The notes under the pieces were generated by a model. The model saw only the letters and a list, made by a program, of their open reading frames with translations. It did not search any database and was not told the DNA's origin. Source: Candidatus Hydrogenedentota bacterium (GTDB lineage Bacteria > Hydrogenedentota > Hydrogenedentia > Hydrogenedentales > SLHB01). From it: 12,216 bases of DNA. A program made the position numbers and the translations under genes. Location: contig DUZM01000081.1 of NCBI GenBank assembly GCA_013349485.1, forward strand, positions 1 to 12,216. Direction: 5' to 3'. This document shows positions 1 to 6,871 of the stretch, one piece after another. Each line of letters opens with the position of its first letter. The stretch's first letter is position 1.

Positions 1-908
1 AACGAACAGACATAGGCCAACTCGGGATAGGCGGCATGTTCGACAACGGTCATCGTGAACTCGGCCAAGTCGATGGAAGCCATTCGCCCCGTAGCTCGTC
101 TACGAGGAATCTCGAGCTTCGTTTGCACGCCGCCGTTTGCCTTGAGCAGCACACATTTGTCTGTAACGGACCAATACTCGCTTGGCGGCGCCGCCCCGTC
201 CGGGGCCAATAGCGGGAAGTATTCCGTGGAAACGGGCTTGCCCAGGTCCGACTCCGGCCCCGGGCGGATGGGCAGTACGACAACGGAGTGTTCCTTCGAG
301 ACAAACTGGCCAAGCGTCCAAATGGCGGGCGCCCCAACTTCCTTCGTCCACGTGGTATCGCTCGTGTTTCTCACCGTCGTCCTGCTCGCAAAACCCACAG
401 ATTCGGCGCCCTCAAGGCCCAGAGTGAATGGGCACGAGTCCACGATCTCGATTTGCCGAACGATCTCGACATCGAGGGTATTCCCCTGATAGTTGACCAA
501 GGAGACGGACGCCGAGAAAGTCGCCGCTCCCCCGTTCCCCGAAGGCTTCTTCAATTCGTAGCACGCCGTCTGCAACGCGTCGGGCACCAGGTAGTTCTCA
601 AAGACTTGGTCTTCACCTGGGGCAAAGAAGAATCCGTACTTGCCCGCTTCAGGGCAAAGCCATATCCGCTCATCGCCGCCAAAATTGCCCCATATGCCTC
701 CCCGGCCCCCTTTTGTGAAGCCCTTCTCGATCTCGTCGGGGAGAACGTAGGAGTCAGTTTCCCCGTCGATTCCGTCAAATCCCATGCAGAGGACACGGCC
801 TGCAAGGCTTGGCGCCACGACCACGACCCGGCCCTCGCTCCCCTCGAGCAGGGCATGAGTATTTCCTCTTTTCTCAAGCAGGTTGATCAAGTCCGCGACT
901 TTTGTCAT
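1..908 (-). CDS. DUF6786-like protein, partial (runs off left edge)
   Basis: This is an open frame that starts at 908 and continues without a stop to the window edge, giving 302 complete codons; the C-terminus is missing. The ATG is well supported by an AGGAGG site 8 nt upstream (917-922), lying in the 18-bp gap after the E2 stop. There is no signal peptide or membrane segment, so it should be cytoplasmic. Residues about 25-42 hold a strand ending in a GRVL turn. Residues 77-87 hold a GGDERIWLCPE motif followed by a hydrophobic GFFF strand. Residues 175-200 contain an RNTS...W...G..AIWTLG segment. From memory this pattern matches the uncharacterised DUF6786 family (GGEDRFWLGPEGGQ-type motif), which occurs near sugar-use genes and looks mostly beta, perhaps mutarotase-like. 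The function is unknown; a role in binding or epimerising the pathway's sugar is only inference. Last gene of the visible operon. Confidence 0.8.
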   Translation of the reverse strand, partial: MTKVADLINLLEKRGNTHALLEGSEGRVVVVAPSLAGRVLCMGFDGIDGETDSYVLPDEIEKGFTKGGRGGIWGNFGGDERIWLCPEAGKYGFFFAPGEDQVFENYLVPDALQTACYELKKPSGNGGAATFSASVSLVNYQGNTLDVEIVRQIEIVDSCPFTLGLEGAESVGFASRTTVRNTSDTTWTKEVGAPAIWTLGQFVSKEHSVVVLPIRPGPESDLGKPVSTEYFPLLAPDGAAPPSEYWSVTDKCVLLKANGGVQTKLEIPRRRATGRMASIDLAEFTMTVVEHAAYPELAYVCS

Positions 909-926
909 TTGTCTTTCCTCCTGCAA

Positions 927-2144
927 TTACTGGTCGAGTAGCTCGCCGAAATGCTCCAGACGATTCTTAATGCTGTTTAGGAATCTGGCGGCCGCGACCC
1001 CGTCTACTAGCCGGTGATCGCATGAAAGCGTCATTTTCATGACCGAACGCACGGCGAACGCATCCCCGCCGACAACTACGGGCGCCTTCTTGACAGCACC
1101 GACAGCAAGAATGGCAGCCTGTGGCGGGTTGATAATTGCCGTGAATGACTCGACGCCGTGCATTCCAAGATTAGAGATGGTAAATGAACCGGGGACATCG
1201 TTCACGCGGCCCAGCAAGGCCGCTTCCATTACTTGCTTCGACCTCACGGCGATGTCCTCGAGTGATAGACGATCGGCCCTCTCGATAGCCGGTACAAGGA
1301 TTCCCTCCTCAACGGCTACAGCTATCCCGAGGTTCACGTCGGGCGCATTGAGTATTCCCTCATTGGTCCACCGCGAATTGAGACCCGGCATCTCGTGAAG
1401 CGCGCGAGCGCACGCCCATGAAACGTAATCACTGATGGATATCTTGTTGCGGTCAGGACGGTTAGCGTTTCGTCTTTCACGATCCTCGAGAACGGCGTCC
1501 ATTTCCACAGACAGCGTGGCGGAGAAATGGGGAATATCGTGCGCGCTCTCCTGCATCATCGCTGCAATAGCGCGTCGCATTTTCGAGACCGGGGTGAGCG
1601 TTGGAGGTTTCGCTTCTTCTGAGACTGTAGTCGGCGCGTTCTGTTCAACATAAGCCAGGACGTCTCGCTCGACGATCCTGCCTCCGGGACCGGTCCCGGC
1701 GATTACTCGATAGTCAATTCCACGCAGCTTGGCAAGACGCTTCGCAGCAGGAGAAGCCCTGACAAACACCTCTTCCCTAACCTCGGCGCCGGCAGGAATC
1801 GGCGCTGCAAGTGGTTCCGATGGCCGCCCCGCCCGGGCACTTGCGGTATCCCGAGCGCTCTGGACGCGATATTCATCGACAAGCTTCCCGATGTCGACCT
1901 CTTCTCCCGGCGCCGCAATAACGGCGAGGGGCATGAGAACGGGCACCACGTCGCCTTCAGACGCTAATTGCTTGATGAGAACGCCCGAGTAGAACGACTC
2001 GACCTCGACAACGGCCTTCTCACTTTCGACTTCGAGGATTAACTCGCCCTTTTCGACGGAATCTCCTTCTTGTTTGCGCCAAGCGACAAGCGTACCTTCT
2101 TCCATGGTTTGCCCTGCTTTGGGCATGATCACTAGGTTGGCCAT
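927..2144 (-). CDS. Dihydrolipoyl acyltransferase (E2) of a 2-oxoacid dehydrogenase complex
   Basis: E2 core enzyme that carries the acyl group from E1 on a swinging lipoyl-lysine and transfers it to CoA. It is 405 aa with the full domain order. A single lipoyl domain covers about residues 1-80, with the lipoylated lysine K43 in an ESEKA turn. An Ala/Pro-rich linker covers about 85-125. A peripheral-subunit-binding domain covers about 127-167 (ASPAAKRLAK...GTGPGGRI...DV). The catalytic acetyltransferase domain runs from about 180 to 405, with the DHRLVDG active site (H377, D381). GAGGAG lies 5 nt before the ATG (2150-2155). The E1 genes of the same complex lie upstream, separated by two dehydrogenases and a lactonase. 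The sequence resembles acetoin (AcoC) and pyruvate-type E2s; the substrate cannot be settled from E2 alone. No E3 is encoded in the window and E2 has no E3-like domain, so E3 must come from elsewhere. Confidence 0.95.
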   Translation of the reverse strand: MANLVIMPKAGQTMEEGTLVAWRKQEGDSVEKGELILEVESEKAVVEVESFYSGVLIKQLASEGDVVPVLMPLAVIAAPGEEVDIGKLVDEYRVQSARDTASARAGRPSEPLAAPIPAGAEVREEVFVRASPAAKRLAKLRGIDYRVIAGTGPGGRIVERDVLAYVEQNAPTTVSEEAKPPTLTPVSKMRRAIAAMMQESAHDIPHFSATLSVEMDAVLEDRERRNANRPDRNKISISDYVSWACARALHEMPGLNSRWTNEGILNAPDVNLGIAVAVEEGILVPAIERADRLSLEDIAVRSKQVMEAALLGRVNDVPGSFTISNLGMHGVESFTAIINPPQAAILAVGAVKKAPVVVGGDAFAVRSVMKMTLSCDHRLVDGVAAARFLNSIKNRLEHFGELLDQ

Positions 2145-2195
2145 CTGGTCTCCTCAATCCGTCTTGCCCCGCCTGGCTTCGCGCCCGGAGTGGGC

Positions 2196-3074
2196 CTAGC
2201 CCCCGAACTCGTATGCGGGGATGCCGCGCACGCCCGGCTCCGCGCGAAAGACGCTTCCCGCAAGAGGTAGTTCTCGGAGAGCGGCCTCGTCCAGCGTAAC
2301 GCGGGCGGTGGTAATGTAGAGTTGCTCTAGATTCGGGCCGCCAAACGCGCAGGAAGTGACCAGTCTGGCCGGAACGTGAATCGACTGCAAGAGTTCGCCG
2401 TTCGATGGATTCCAACGCGTTACGCGGCCGCCGAAGCACAAGGCAATCCACAGCATTCCTTCTTCGTCGATTGTCATTCCATCAGGGTGGCCCATCTCTT
2501 TGGTGAAAGTGATTGTGGGCCGTCTGTTGGCTATACTGCCCGTCTTTATGTCGTAGTCAAAAGCGGCCACTTGCCACGTGAGCGTGTCAATGTAATACAT
2601 CGTCGTGTGGTCCAGGCTCCACGCGATCCCGTTTGAGATACCTGTCTTCTCGAGCATACGGCGAACGCTGAGGTCCGTGTCCATACAATAGAGACTTCCT
2701 GCGCCAGGGCGCCCTTCGAGCTCCATCGTGCCGGCCCAGAATCTGCCTGCCGGATCGCATTTCCCGTCGTTGAAGCGATTTGTGTCGCGTCCCGGCTCGG
2801 GGTCATGCACGATCTCGAGTGCTTGTGTGTCTGGATCAAAACTGGCGAAACCGTGGTACAGGCCAAGCATGAGGCCGCCGGCTTTTCGCGGCACGACCGT
2901 GCCAACATACTGGTCCAGATAGAACGTGCGATCCTCGGAGGTCGCTGGGTTGAATATGTGGAGTTGCTTCTCGAGGATGTCCACCCAGTAGAACAACCGC
3001 TTTTTCGAATCCCAGATTGCGCCTTCTCCAAGAGTCGCCTGAGCTTCGATAATCAATTCGACGGAGTCGGACAT
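2196..3074 (-). CDS. SMP-30/gluconolactonase family sugar lactonase
   Basis: A six-bladed beta-propeller hydrolase of 292 aa, the usual family length, that opens aldono-lactones to aldonic acids. The divalent-metal ligands and substrate residues are in register with human SMP30: E17 (GEGAIW), N102 (RFNDGK), N148 (SNGIAWS) and D198 (HPDGMTID). There is no signal peptide, so it is cytoplasmic and acts on an imported sugar. An AAGGGAAG site lies 5 nt before the ATG (3080-3087). The gene starts 17 bp after the upstream short-chain dehydrogenase, consistent with that enzyme producing its lactone substrate. Oxidation of an aldose to a lactone followed by hydrolysis is the standard first half of non-phosphorylating sugar pathways (xylose, arabinose, fucose, rhamnose, glucose). 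Which sugar is used here is not shown by the sequence. Confidence 0.93.
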   Translation of the reverse strand: MSDSVELIIEAQATLGEGAIWDSKKRLFYWVDILEKQLHIFNPATSEDRTFYLDQYVGTVVPRKAGGLMLGLYHGFASFDPDTQALEIVHDPEPGRDTNRFNDGKCDPAGRFWAGTMELEGRPGAGSLYCMDTDLSVRRMLEKTGISNGIAWSLDHTTMYYIDTLTWQVAAFDYDIKTGSIANRRPTITFTKEMGHPDGMTIDEEGMLWIALCFGGRVTRWNPSNGELLQSIHVPARLVTSCAFGGPNLEQLYITTARVTLDEAALRELPLAGSVFRAEPGVRGIPAYEFGG

Positions 3075-3091
3075 GGCGTCTTCCCTTCGAA

Positions 3092-3916
3092 TTACCGTTC
3101 CTTGCCTTCGAGGGCTCCGAGTTCGAAACGTTGCTTGCTAAGCAACAGACTTGTCATGCCGCCGTCGACGTACAGGTTGGCGCCCGTGATGTAGCTGGCG
3201 TCGTCGCTGGCCAGAAAGACACATGCATTGGCCACCTCCTCGCATGTCCCCGGCCGCTCCATGGGAATGTTTGAGTTCAGCCAATTGAGCACGTCGTCGG
3301 CACTAGGCGCGGCGGCGATCACGTCGTCGAGAATCTGGGTGGCGATCGTCCCTGGGCTCACGACATTGAAGCGGATGTTCCTTGAGGCAAACTCGACCGC
3401 GAGCGACTTGGTCAGTCCGACTATTCCCCATTTGGCTGCGTCATATGGCCCCGCCGTAGGCAGACACGCGTGTACATGTACGGTCGAGATATTCACCACC
3501 GAGCCGCTGCCCATCTTCAACATTTCGAGTGTTGCATACCGGGAACACAGGTACGTGCCCCGCAGATCGACATTGACGACGCGGTCCCAATCCTCGGGCT
3601 CTACGTCCTCGAAATTCTTCATGAAATTCACGCCGGCATTGTTGACCAGCACATCGATACGTCCGTACGTTTCGATAGTCTTGGCGATCATGTTTCTCAC
3701 GTCAGACTCGACGGACACGTCGCACTGGATGAAAATGCCCTCGCCGCCATCGGCAACGATCGCATCGATCACAGGCTGACCGTTAACCGCCCGCCGTGAC
3801 GCGCCCACGACTTTCGCGCCCTCTTTGGCAAATACCTGGGCAATCACTTTGCCGATGCCCGCGCCCGAGCCCGTCACAATGGCAACTTTGTCTTCTAATC
3901 GCAACGCCTTGCCCAT
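3092..3916 (-). CDS. Short-chain dehydrogenase/reductase, classical type (Ser position is Thr)
   Basis: A 274-aa classical SDR with a Rossmann fold, likely oxidising a sugar, polyol or sugar acid. The TGSGAGIG nucleotide-binding loop is at residues 15-22, NNAG at 92-95, and the active-site YDAAK gives Y158 and K162. The usual catalytic Ser, 13 residues before Tyr, is Thr (T145), with S144 next to it. The numbering coincides with Bacillus glucose dehydrogenase (S145/Y158/K162), so the change is probably real and not an alignment slip. The second beta strand ends in ASRR (39-42), which lacks the NAD-selecting Asp and suggests NADP(H). The C-terminal GGMTSLL tail runs about 20 residues past the usual YVDGG end. 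The start is supported by AAAGGAA 6 nt upstream. It sits just upstream of the lactonase (17 bp) and downstream of a second SDR, implying a shared pathway. Confidence 0.93.
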   Translation of the reverse strand: MGKALRLEDKVAIVTGSGAGIGKVIAQVFAKEGAKVVGASRRAVNGQPVIDAIVADGGEGIFIQCDVSVESDVRNMIAKTIETYGRIDVLVNNAGVNFMKNFEDVEPEDWDRVVNVDLRGTYLCSRYATLEMLKMGSGSVVNISTVHVHACLPTAGPYDAAKWGIVGLTKSLAVEFASRNIRFNVVSPGTIATQILDDVIAAAPSADDVLNWLNSNIPMERPGTCEEVANACVFLASDDASYITGANLYVDGGMTSLLLSKQRFELGALEGKER

Positions 3917-3962
3917 AGCTTGTTCCTTTCAACGTTCTGTTACCTGCAACCAGCGAGTGTGA

Positions 3963-4760
3963 CTAAAAATCCCTGATGTGACCGCAGCTCCAACCACCGT
4001 CCACGACTAAGTTGTGACCGTTAATGTATGCCGCCAAATCTGATGATAAGAACAAAGCGGCTTGGGCGATCTCGCCGGCTTCGCCGGGCCTGCCCTGCGG
4101 CACGAACGAGAGCAGACGTTCCCGGAATTCCTTGAATCGGGCGTCCTCGCCGTAGAATATCTCCCGAGTATGCTCGGTCACGGTGGATCCCGGCGAGATT
4201 GCGTTTACTCGGATGCCGCGGGGGCCGAGCTCGAGCGCCATCGCTTCCGTCATGCGTATGATTGCTGCCTTTGCCGTGACATGGGCTATTTGCAGCCGCA
4301 GCGCAACAACGCCGGCTATCGACGCGATGTTTATGATCGACCCGGATCCTTGCTTTATCATCTGTCTTGCCGCTGTTTTCGAACAATAGAACGTGCCATT
4401 AACGTCAACATCGATGACATTCGCGAAGATATCCTCCGGATACTCGTCCACCGTAACACGTTCTTCGGGCTTGGCAGGATTGCGTGCCGCGTTGTTCACC
4501 AAGACGTCGAGCCGACCGAACTGCTCGACCGCAGCATTCACGAGTGAAAGAGCTTGATCCGGCTTGCTCACGTCGCACGCGTGGAAGAAGGCCCCAGCGC
4601 CGAGTTCGTTCGCGACGGCTTTCCCTTTGTCGCATTGGACATCTGATATGACGATGCGGGCGCCATGCTTGGCATACGCCGACGCAATTGCCTTCCCAAT
4701 TCCTTGCGCCGAACCCGTCACAACCGCGACTTTTCCCTCGAAACTGATATCACAGCTCAT
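3963..4760 (-). CDS. Short-chain dehydrogenase-like protein with catalytic Tyr replaced by His
   Basis: A 265-aa SDR of normal length with TGSAQGIG at residues 15-22, NNAA at 89-92, NIAS with the catalytic-position S147, and a C-terminal VVDGGW. The YxxxK motif reads HVTAK: residue 160 is His (codon CAT, plus-strand 4281-4283) where Tyr is expected, while K164 and S147 keep normal spacing. The Asn-tetrad position (D119 in VIDVDVNG) is Asp, a more common variation. D40 at the end of the second strand predicts NAD(H). The rest of the fold is intact with no frameshift, so the gene looks maintained and not decayed. It may have altered chemistry, be a binding or regulatory partner of the neighbouring SDR, or be impaired. 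The nearest Shine-Dalgarno-like sequences are AAAGGA about 10 nt and AGGGA directly upstream of the ATG. About 111 bp separates it from E1 beta. Confidence 0.9.
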   Translation of the reverse strand: MSCDISFEGKVAVVTGSAQGIGKAIASAYAKHGARIVISDVQCDKGKAVANELGAGAFFHACDVSKPDQALSLVNAAVEQFGRLDVLVNNAARNPAKPEERVTVDEYPEDIFANVIDVDVNGTFYCSKTAARQMIKQGSGSIINIASIAGVVALRLQIAHVTAKAAIIRMTEAMALELGPRGIRVNAISPGSTVTEHTREIFYGEDARFKEFRERLLSFVPQGRPGEAGEIAQAALFLSSDLAAYINGHNLVVDGGWSCGHIRDF

Positions 4761-4871
4761 TCCCTAAGTGTCCTTTCTCGGGTCTTAGCGTCGCGGCAAT
4801 ATCGGCGTTCCCAGCAATGCCGTACTCTCTCACGCTCGAGCCATGTAAGCGCAAGAACCTTCCCGCGGCTG

Positions 4872-5861
4872 TTAAGCCACTAATTCCTTGACGGTTTGTT
4901 CTATACGTTCTGGCGAGGGCGCCACGAATTGTTCCATAGGGGGCGCGTATGGCACGTGGACCTTCGCGCCTGATAGTCTTACGATGGGCGCATCAAGATA
5001 GTCGAATGCCTTCTCAATGACGCGAGTGGCAATCTCGGCGGCAGCGTTACAGGTTTCGTGCGCTTCATCTATGACTAACAGCCGCCTCGTTTTCTGTACG
5101 GACCTCACGACGGTCTCCTCATCCAAAGGAACAAGTGTCCGAGGATCGATCACTTCGACTTCTATTCCGTTCTTCGCGAGGGAAGTCGCCGCCGCAAGGG
5201 AATACTCGACCATCTGCCCAATAGCAACGATCGACGCGTCTGTGCCGACGCGGCACACATTGGCCTGACCCAATGGAGTAAGAAATTCACCCTCGGGTAC
5301 GGCCATCTTCTTGCTGAACAGGCTCTTGTGCTCTAGAAAAAGCACGGGGTCGTCACTGCGGATCGACGATTTGAGCAGCCCCTTGAGATCGCGCGCTGAA
5401 GACGGCACGACCACTATCAGGCCCGGAACGTGCATGAACATGGGATAGTAGCAACCGGAATGATGCGGACCCGCATTGTTGTATCGACCGATCGCCGCAA
5501 CAAGCACCAGCGGGCAATGGAACTGCCCACCTGACATGTACCGCACCTTCGCCGCTTGATGGACGACTTGTCCGGCGGCGTCCATCATGAACTCGATGTA
5601 CATGAGATCGATCACTGGGCGCAGCCCGGCCATGGACGCGCCGATGCCCATACCCGTGAAGGCCAGTTCTGAGATGGGCGTGTCGATGAGGCGCTCCGGC
5701 CCGCACTCGTTCCAAAGACCTTTGGTCTGGCCAAAGCACCCGCCACGCTCGCCAATACCTTCGCCGAATACCACCACGTTTGGATCGCGGCGCATTTCCT
5801 CCGCGAGGGCTTCCTGGATTGCCTGAATGCCCGTGATCTGCCGGTCGTTATCCGTAAACAT
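4872..5861 (-). CDS. 2-oxoacid dehydrogenase E1 beta subunit (acetoin/pyruvate type)
   Basis: Beta subunit of the thiamine-diphosphate E1 component, 329 aa from the chosen start. It has the family hallmarks VVFGEGIGERGGCFG (30-44), DTPISE with the conserved Glu at 65, FTGMGIGASMAGLRPV (69-83), GPHHSG (131-136), VPSSARDLKGLL (152-163) and the C-terminal swivel domain with VEVIDPRTLVPLD (235-247). An in-frame ATG at 5957 would give a 361-aa form, but the 32 extra residues are low-complexity Pro/Ser/Arg and lie antiparallel-frame inside E1 alpha. The ATG at 5861 has GGAGG 9 nt upstream and begins where family members begin. It overlaps the E1 alpha stop by 14 bp, a sign of translational coupling that would keep the two subunits at equal levels. 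Confidence 0.95.
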   Translation of the reverse strand: MFTDNDRQITGIQAIQEALAEEMRRDPNVVVFGEGIGERGGCFGQTKGLWNECGPERLIDTPISELAFTGMGIGASMAGLRPVIDLMYIEFMMDAAGQVVHQAAKVRYMSGGQFHCPLVLVAAIGRYNNAGPHHSGCYYPMFMHVPGLIVVVPSSARDLKGLLKSSIRSDDPVLFLEHKSLFSKKMAVPEGEFLTPLGQANVCRVGTDASIVAIGQMVEYSLAAATSLAKNGIEVEVIDPRTLVPLDEETVVRSVQKTRRLLVIDEAHETCNAAAEIATRVIEKAFDYLDAPIVRLSGAKVHVPYAPPMEQFVAPSPERIEQTVKELVA

Positions 5862-6870
5862 GCTCGGTCGCCTCCACTGGCGCACAGAAAGGAGCGTTCC
5901 GGCTGAACTCGACGGCGGAGGCGACTTCTTGGCCGGCCTCTTCATCGATTCTGTCAAGCTGTTCAGCGATAGTCGCGCCGTATCTCTCGATCAGGCGCTT
6001 CTTGTAGTTAATGATGGGGTCTTTCTGTTTCCAGGCTTCGACTTCTTCCCAGGTCCGATATGTCCCGGCGACCGGCTCTCCCTCATAATGACCGACCGTG
6101 CGATAGGTTTGACAGACGAGCAAGCTCGGCCTCGAACCTCCGCGCGCGCGCGCGACCGCTTTCCGTGCGGTGGCATGGACCTCCTCGACGTCGTTCCCGT
6201 CAACAGTCTCGGCAGCCATTCCCACGGCCGTGCCGCGCAACGCAATATCTTGTGTCTTGGTAACGCAGGCATAAGGCGTCGACGTTGCGTAAAGGTTGTT
6301 TTCGACCACGATCACCAAGGGCAGGTCAAATGCTGCGGCAATGTTCAATGTCTCAAGAAACGCGCCGTGATTCGTGCCGCCGTCGCCAACAAACGACACT
6401 GCAATTTGCCCTGTCTTCTTGTACCGTATGGCGAACGCGGCGCCTGCGGCCAACGGCACGCCCCCGGCGACGATGCCGTTCGTGCCAAGGAAATGGCGCG
6501 AGGCGTCAAATATGTGCATGCTCCCGCCTCGTCCCAGGTTCGTTCCGTCCCTCTTACCCCAAAGCTCAGCCATAACGGACTTCATGGACAGGCCCCTCGA
6601 TAGAGCGTGACCGTGTCCCCGATGAGTGCTTGTAACGTAATCGCCCGGCTCAAGGGCGCCGCATACGCCTACGGCAACGGCTTCCTCGCCGATATACGCA
6701 TGGATAAACCCCGGGATCGAGCCCTCTCGCACATATTGCGCCGCGGCCTCTTCGAACTTGCGGACCCGGGCCATGCTGCGGTAGAAATCGAGTGCCCGGT
6801 CTTCATCGACTTCGCAGCCCGCTTCCGCCCGCTCCCCCCGTGTCTTGTCTTGGGCCTTTTTGCGTTTCAC
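5848..6870 (-). CDS. 2-oxoacid dehydrogenase E1 alpha subunit (acetoin/pyruvate type)
   Basis: ThDP-binding alpha subunit of E1, which decarboxylates or cleaves the 2-oxo substrate and passes the acyl group to lipoyl-E2. It is 340 aa. A charged, Lys/Arg/Glu-rich N-terminal extension of about 25 residues precedes the family start. After it come GFIHAYIGEEA (54-64), the HRGHGH substrate/ThDP segment (83-88), NLGRGGSMH (111-119), and the ThDP-Mg motif from GDG (162-164) to NN (191-192). The start is GTG (6870-6868) with AAGGAG 6 nt upstream, embedded in the last codons of the dehydrogenase gene; only 1 bp separates that stop from this start. The closest style is AcoA/PdhA. Acetoin dehydrogenase E1 is plausible because a butanediol-dehydrogenase-like gene lies directly upstream, but the sugar-oxidation neighbours also fit a 2-oxo acid. 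Confidence 0.95.
   Translation of the reverse strand: MKRKKAQDKTRGERAEAGCEVDEDRALDFYRSMARVRKFEEAAAQYVREGSIPGFIHAYIGEEAVAVGVCGALEPGDYVTSTHRGHGHALSRGLSMKSVMAELWGKRDGTNLGRGGSMHIFDASRHFLGTNGIVAGGVPLAAGAAFAIRYKKTGQIAVSFVGDGGTNHGAFLETLNIAAAFDLPLVIVVENNLYATSTPYACVTKTQDIALRGTAVGMAAETVDGNDVEEVHATARKAVARARGGSRPSLLVCQTYRTVGHYEGEPVAGTYRTWEEVEAWKQKDPIINYKKRLIERYGATIAEQLDRIDEEAGQEVASAVEFSRNAPFCAPVEATEHVYG
5871..5875 (-). promoter_or_regulatory. Ribosome binding site of E1 beta, inside E1 alpha
   Basis: GGAGG (plus-strand cctcc) lies 9 nt upstream of the ATG at 5861, within the last codons of E1 alpha. It decides the start against the in-frame ATG at 5957, whose extra 32 residues are compositionally unlike an E1 beta N-terminus. 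It also indicates translational coupling across the 14-bp overlap. Confidence 0.8.
6141..6154. repeat. Alternating CG dinucleotide run, (CG)7
   Basis: Fourteen bases of perfect alternating C and G lie inside E1 alpha, where they encode an Ala-Arg-Ala-Arg stretch before Gly-Gly (about residues 236-241). The frame is intact. Such tracts can adopt Z-form DNA and are prone to slippage, but coding preference for GC-ending codons is explanation enough. Confidence 0.85.
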
Positions 6871-6871
6871 A

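Noticed and set aside
288..941. 217-codon plus-strand open frame near the left edge
   Set aside because: It is antisense to the DUF6786-like gene, which has a strong Shine-Dalgarno and family motif. The plus-strand product shows no domain, and its end overlaps the E2 stop region.
4761..4871. 111-bp spacer between E1 beta and the His-SDR, considered for a promoter or riboswitch
   Set aside because: There is no convincing -35/-10 pair, and only 4-5 bp CGGC/GCCG stems with long loops. No conserved RNA motif is recognisable.
5862..5957. 32-residue N-terminal extension of E1 beta from the ATG at 5957
   Set aside because: It is low-complexity Pro/Ser/Arg sequence overlapping E1 alpha in another frame. 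The ATG at 5861 has GGAGG at good spacing and matches the family start.
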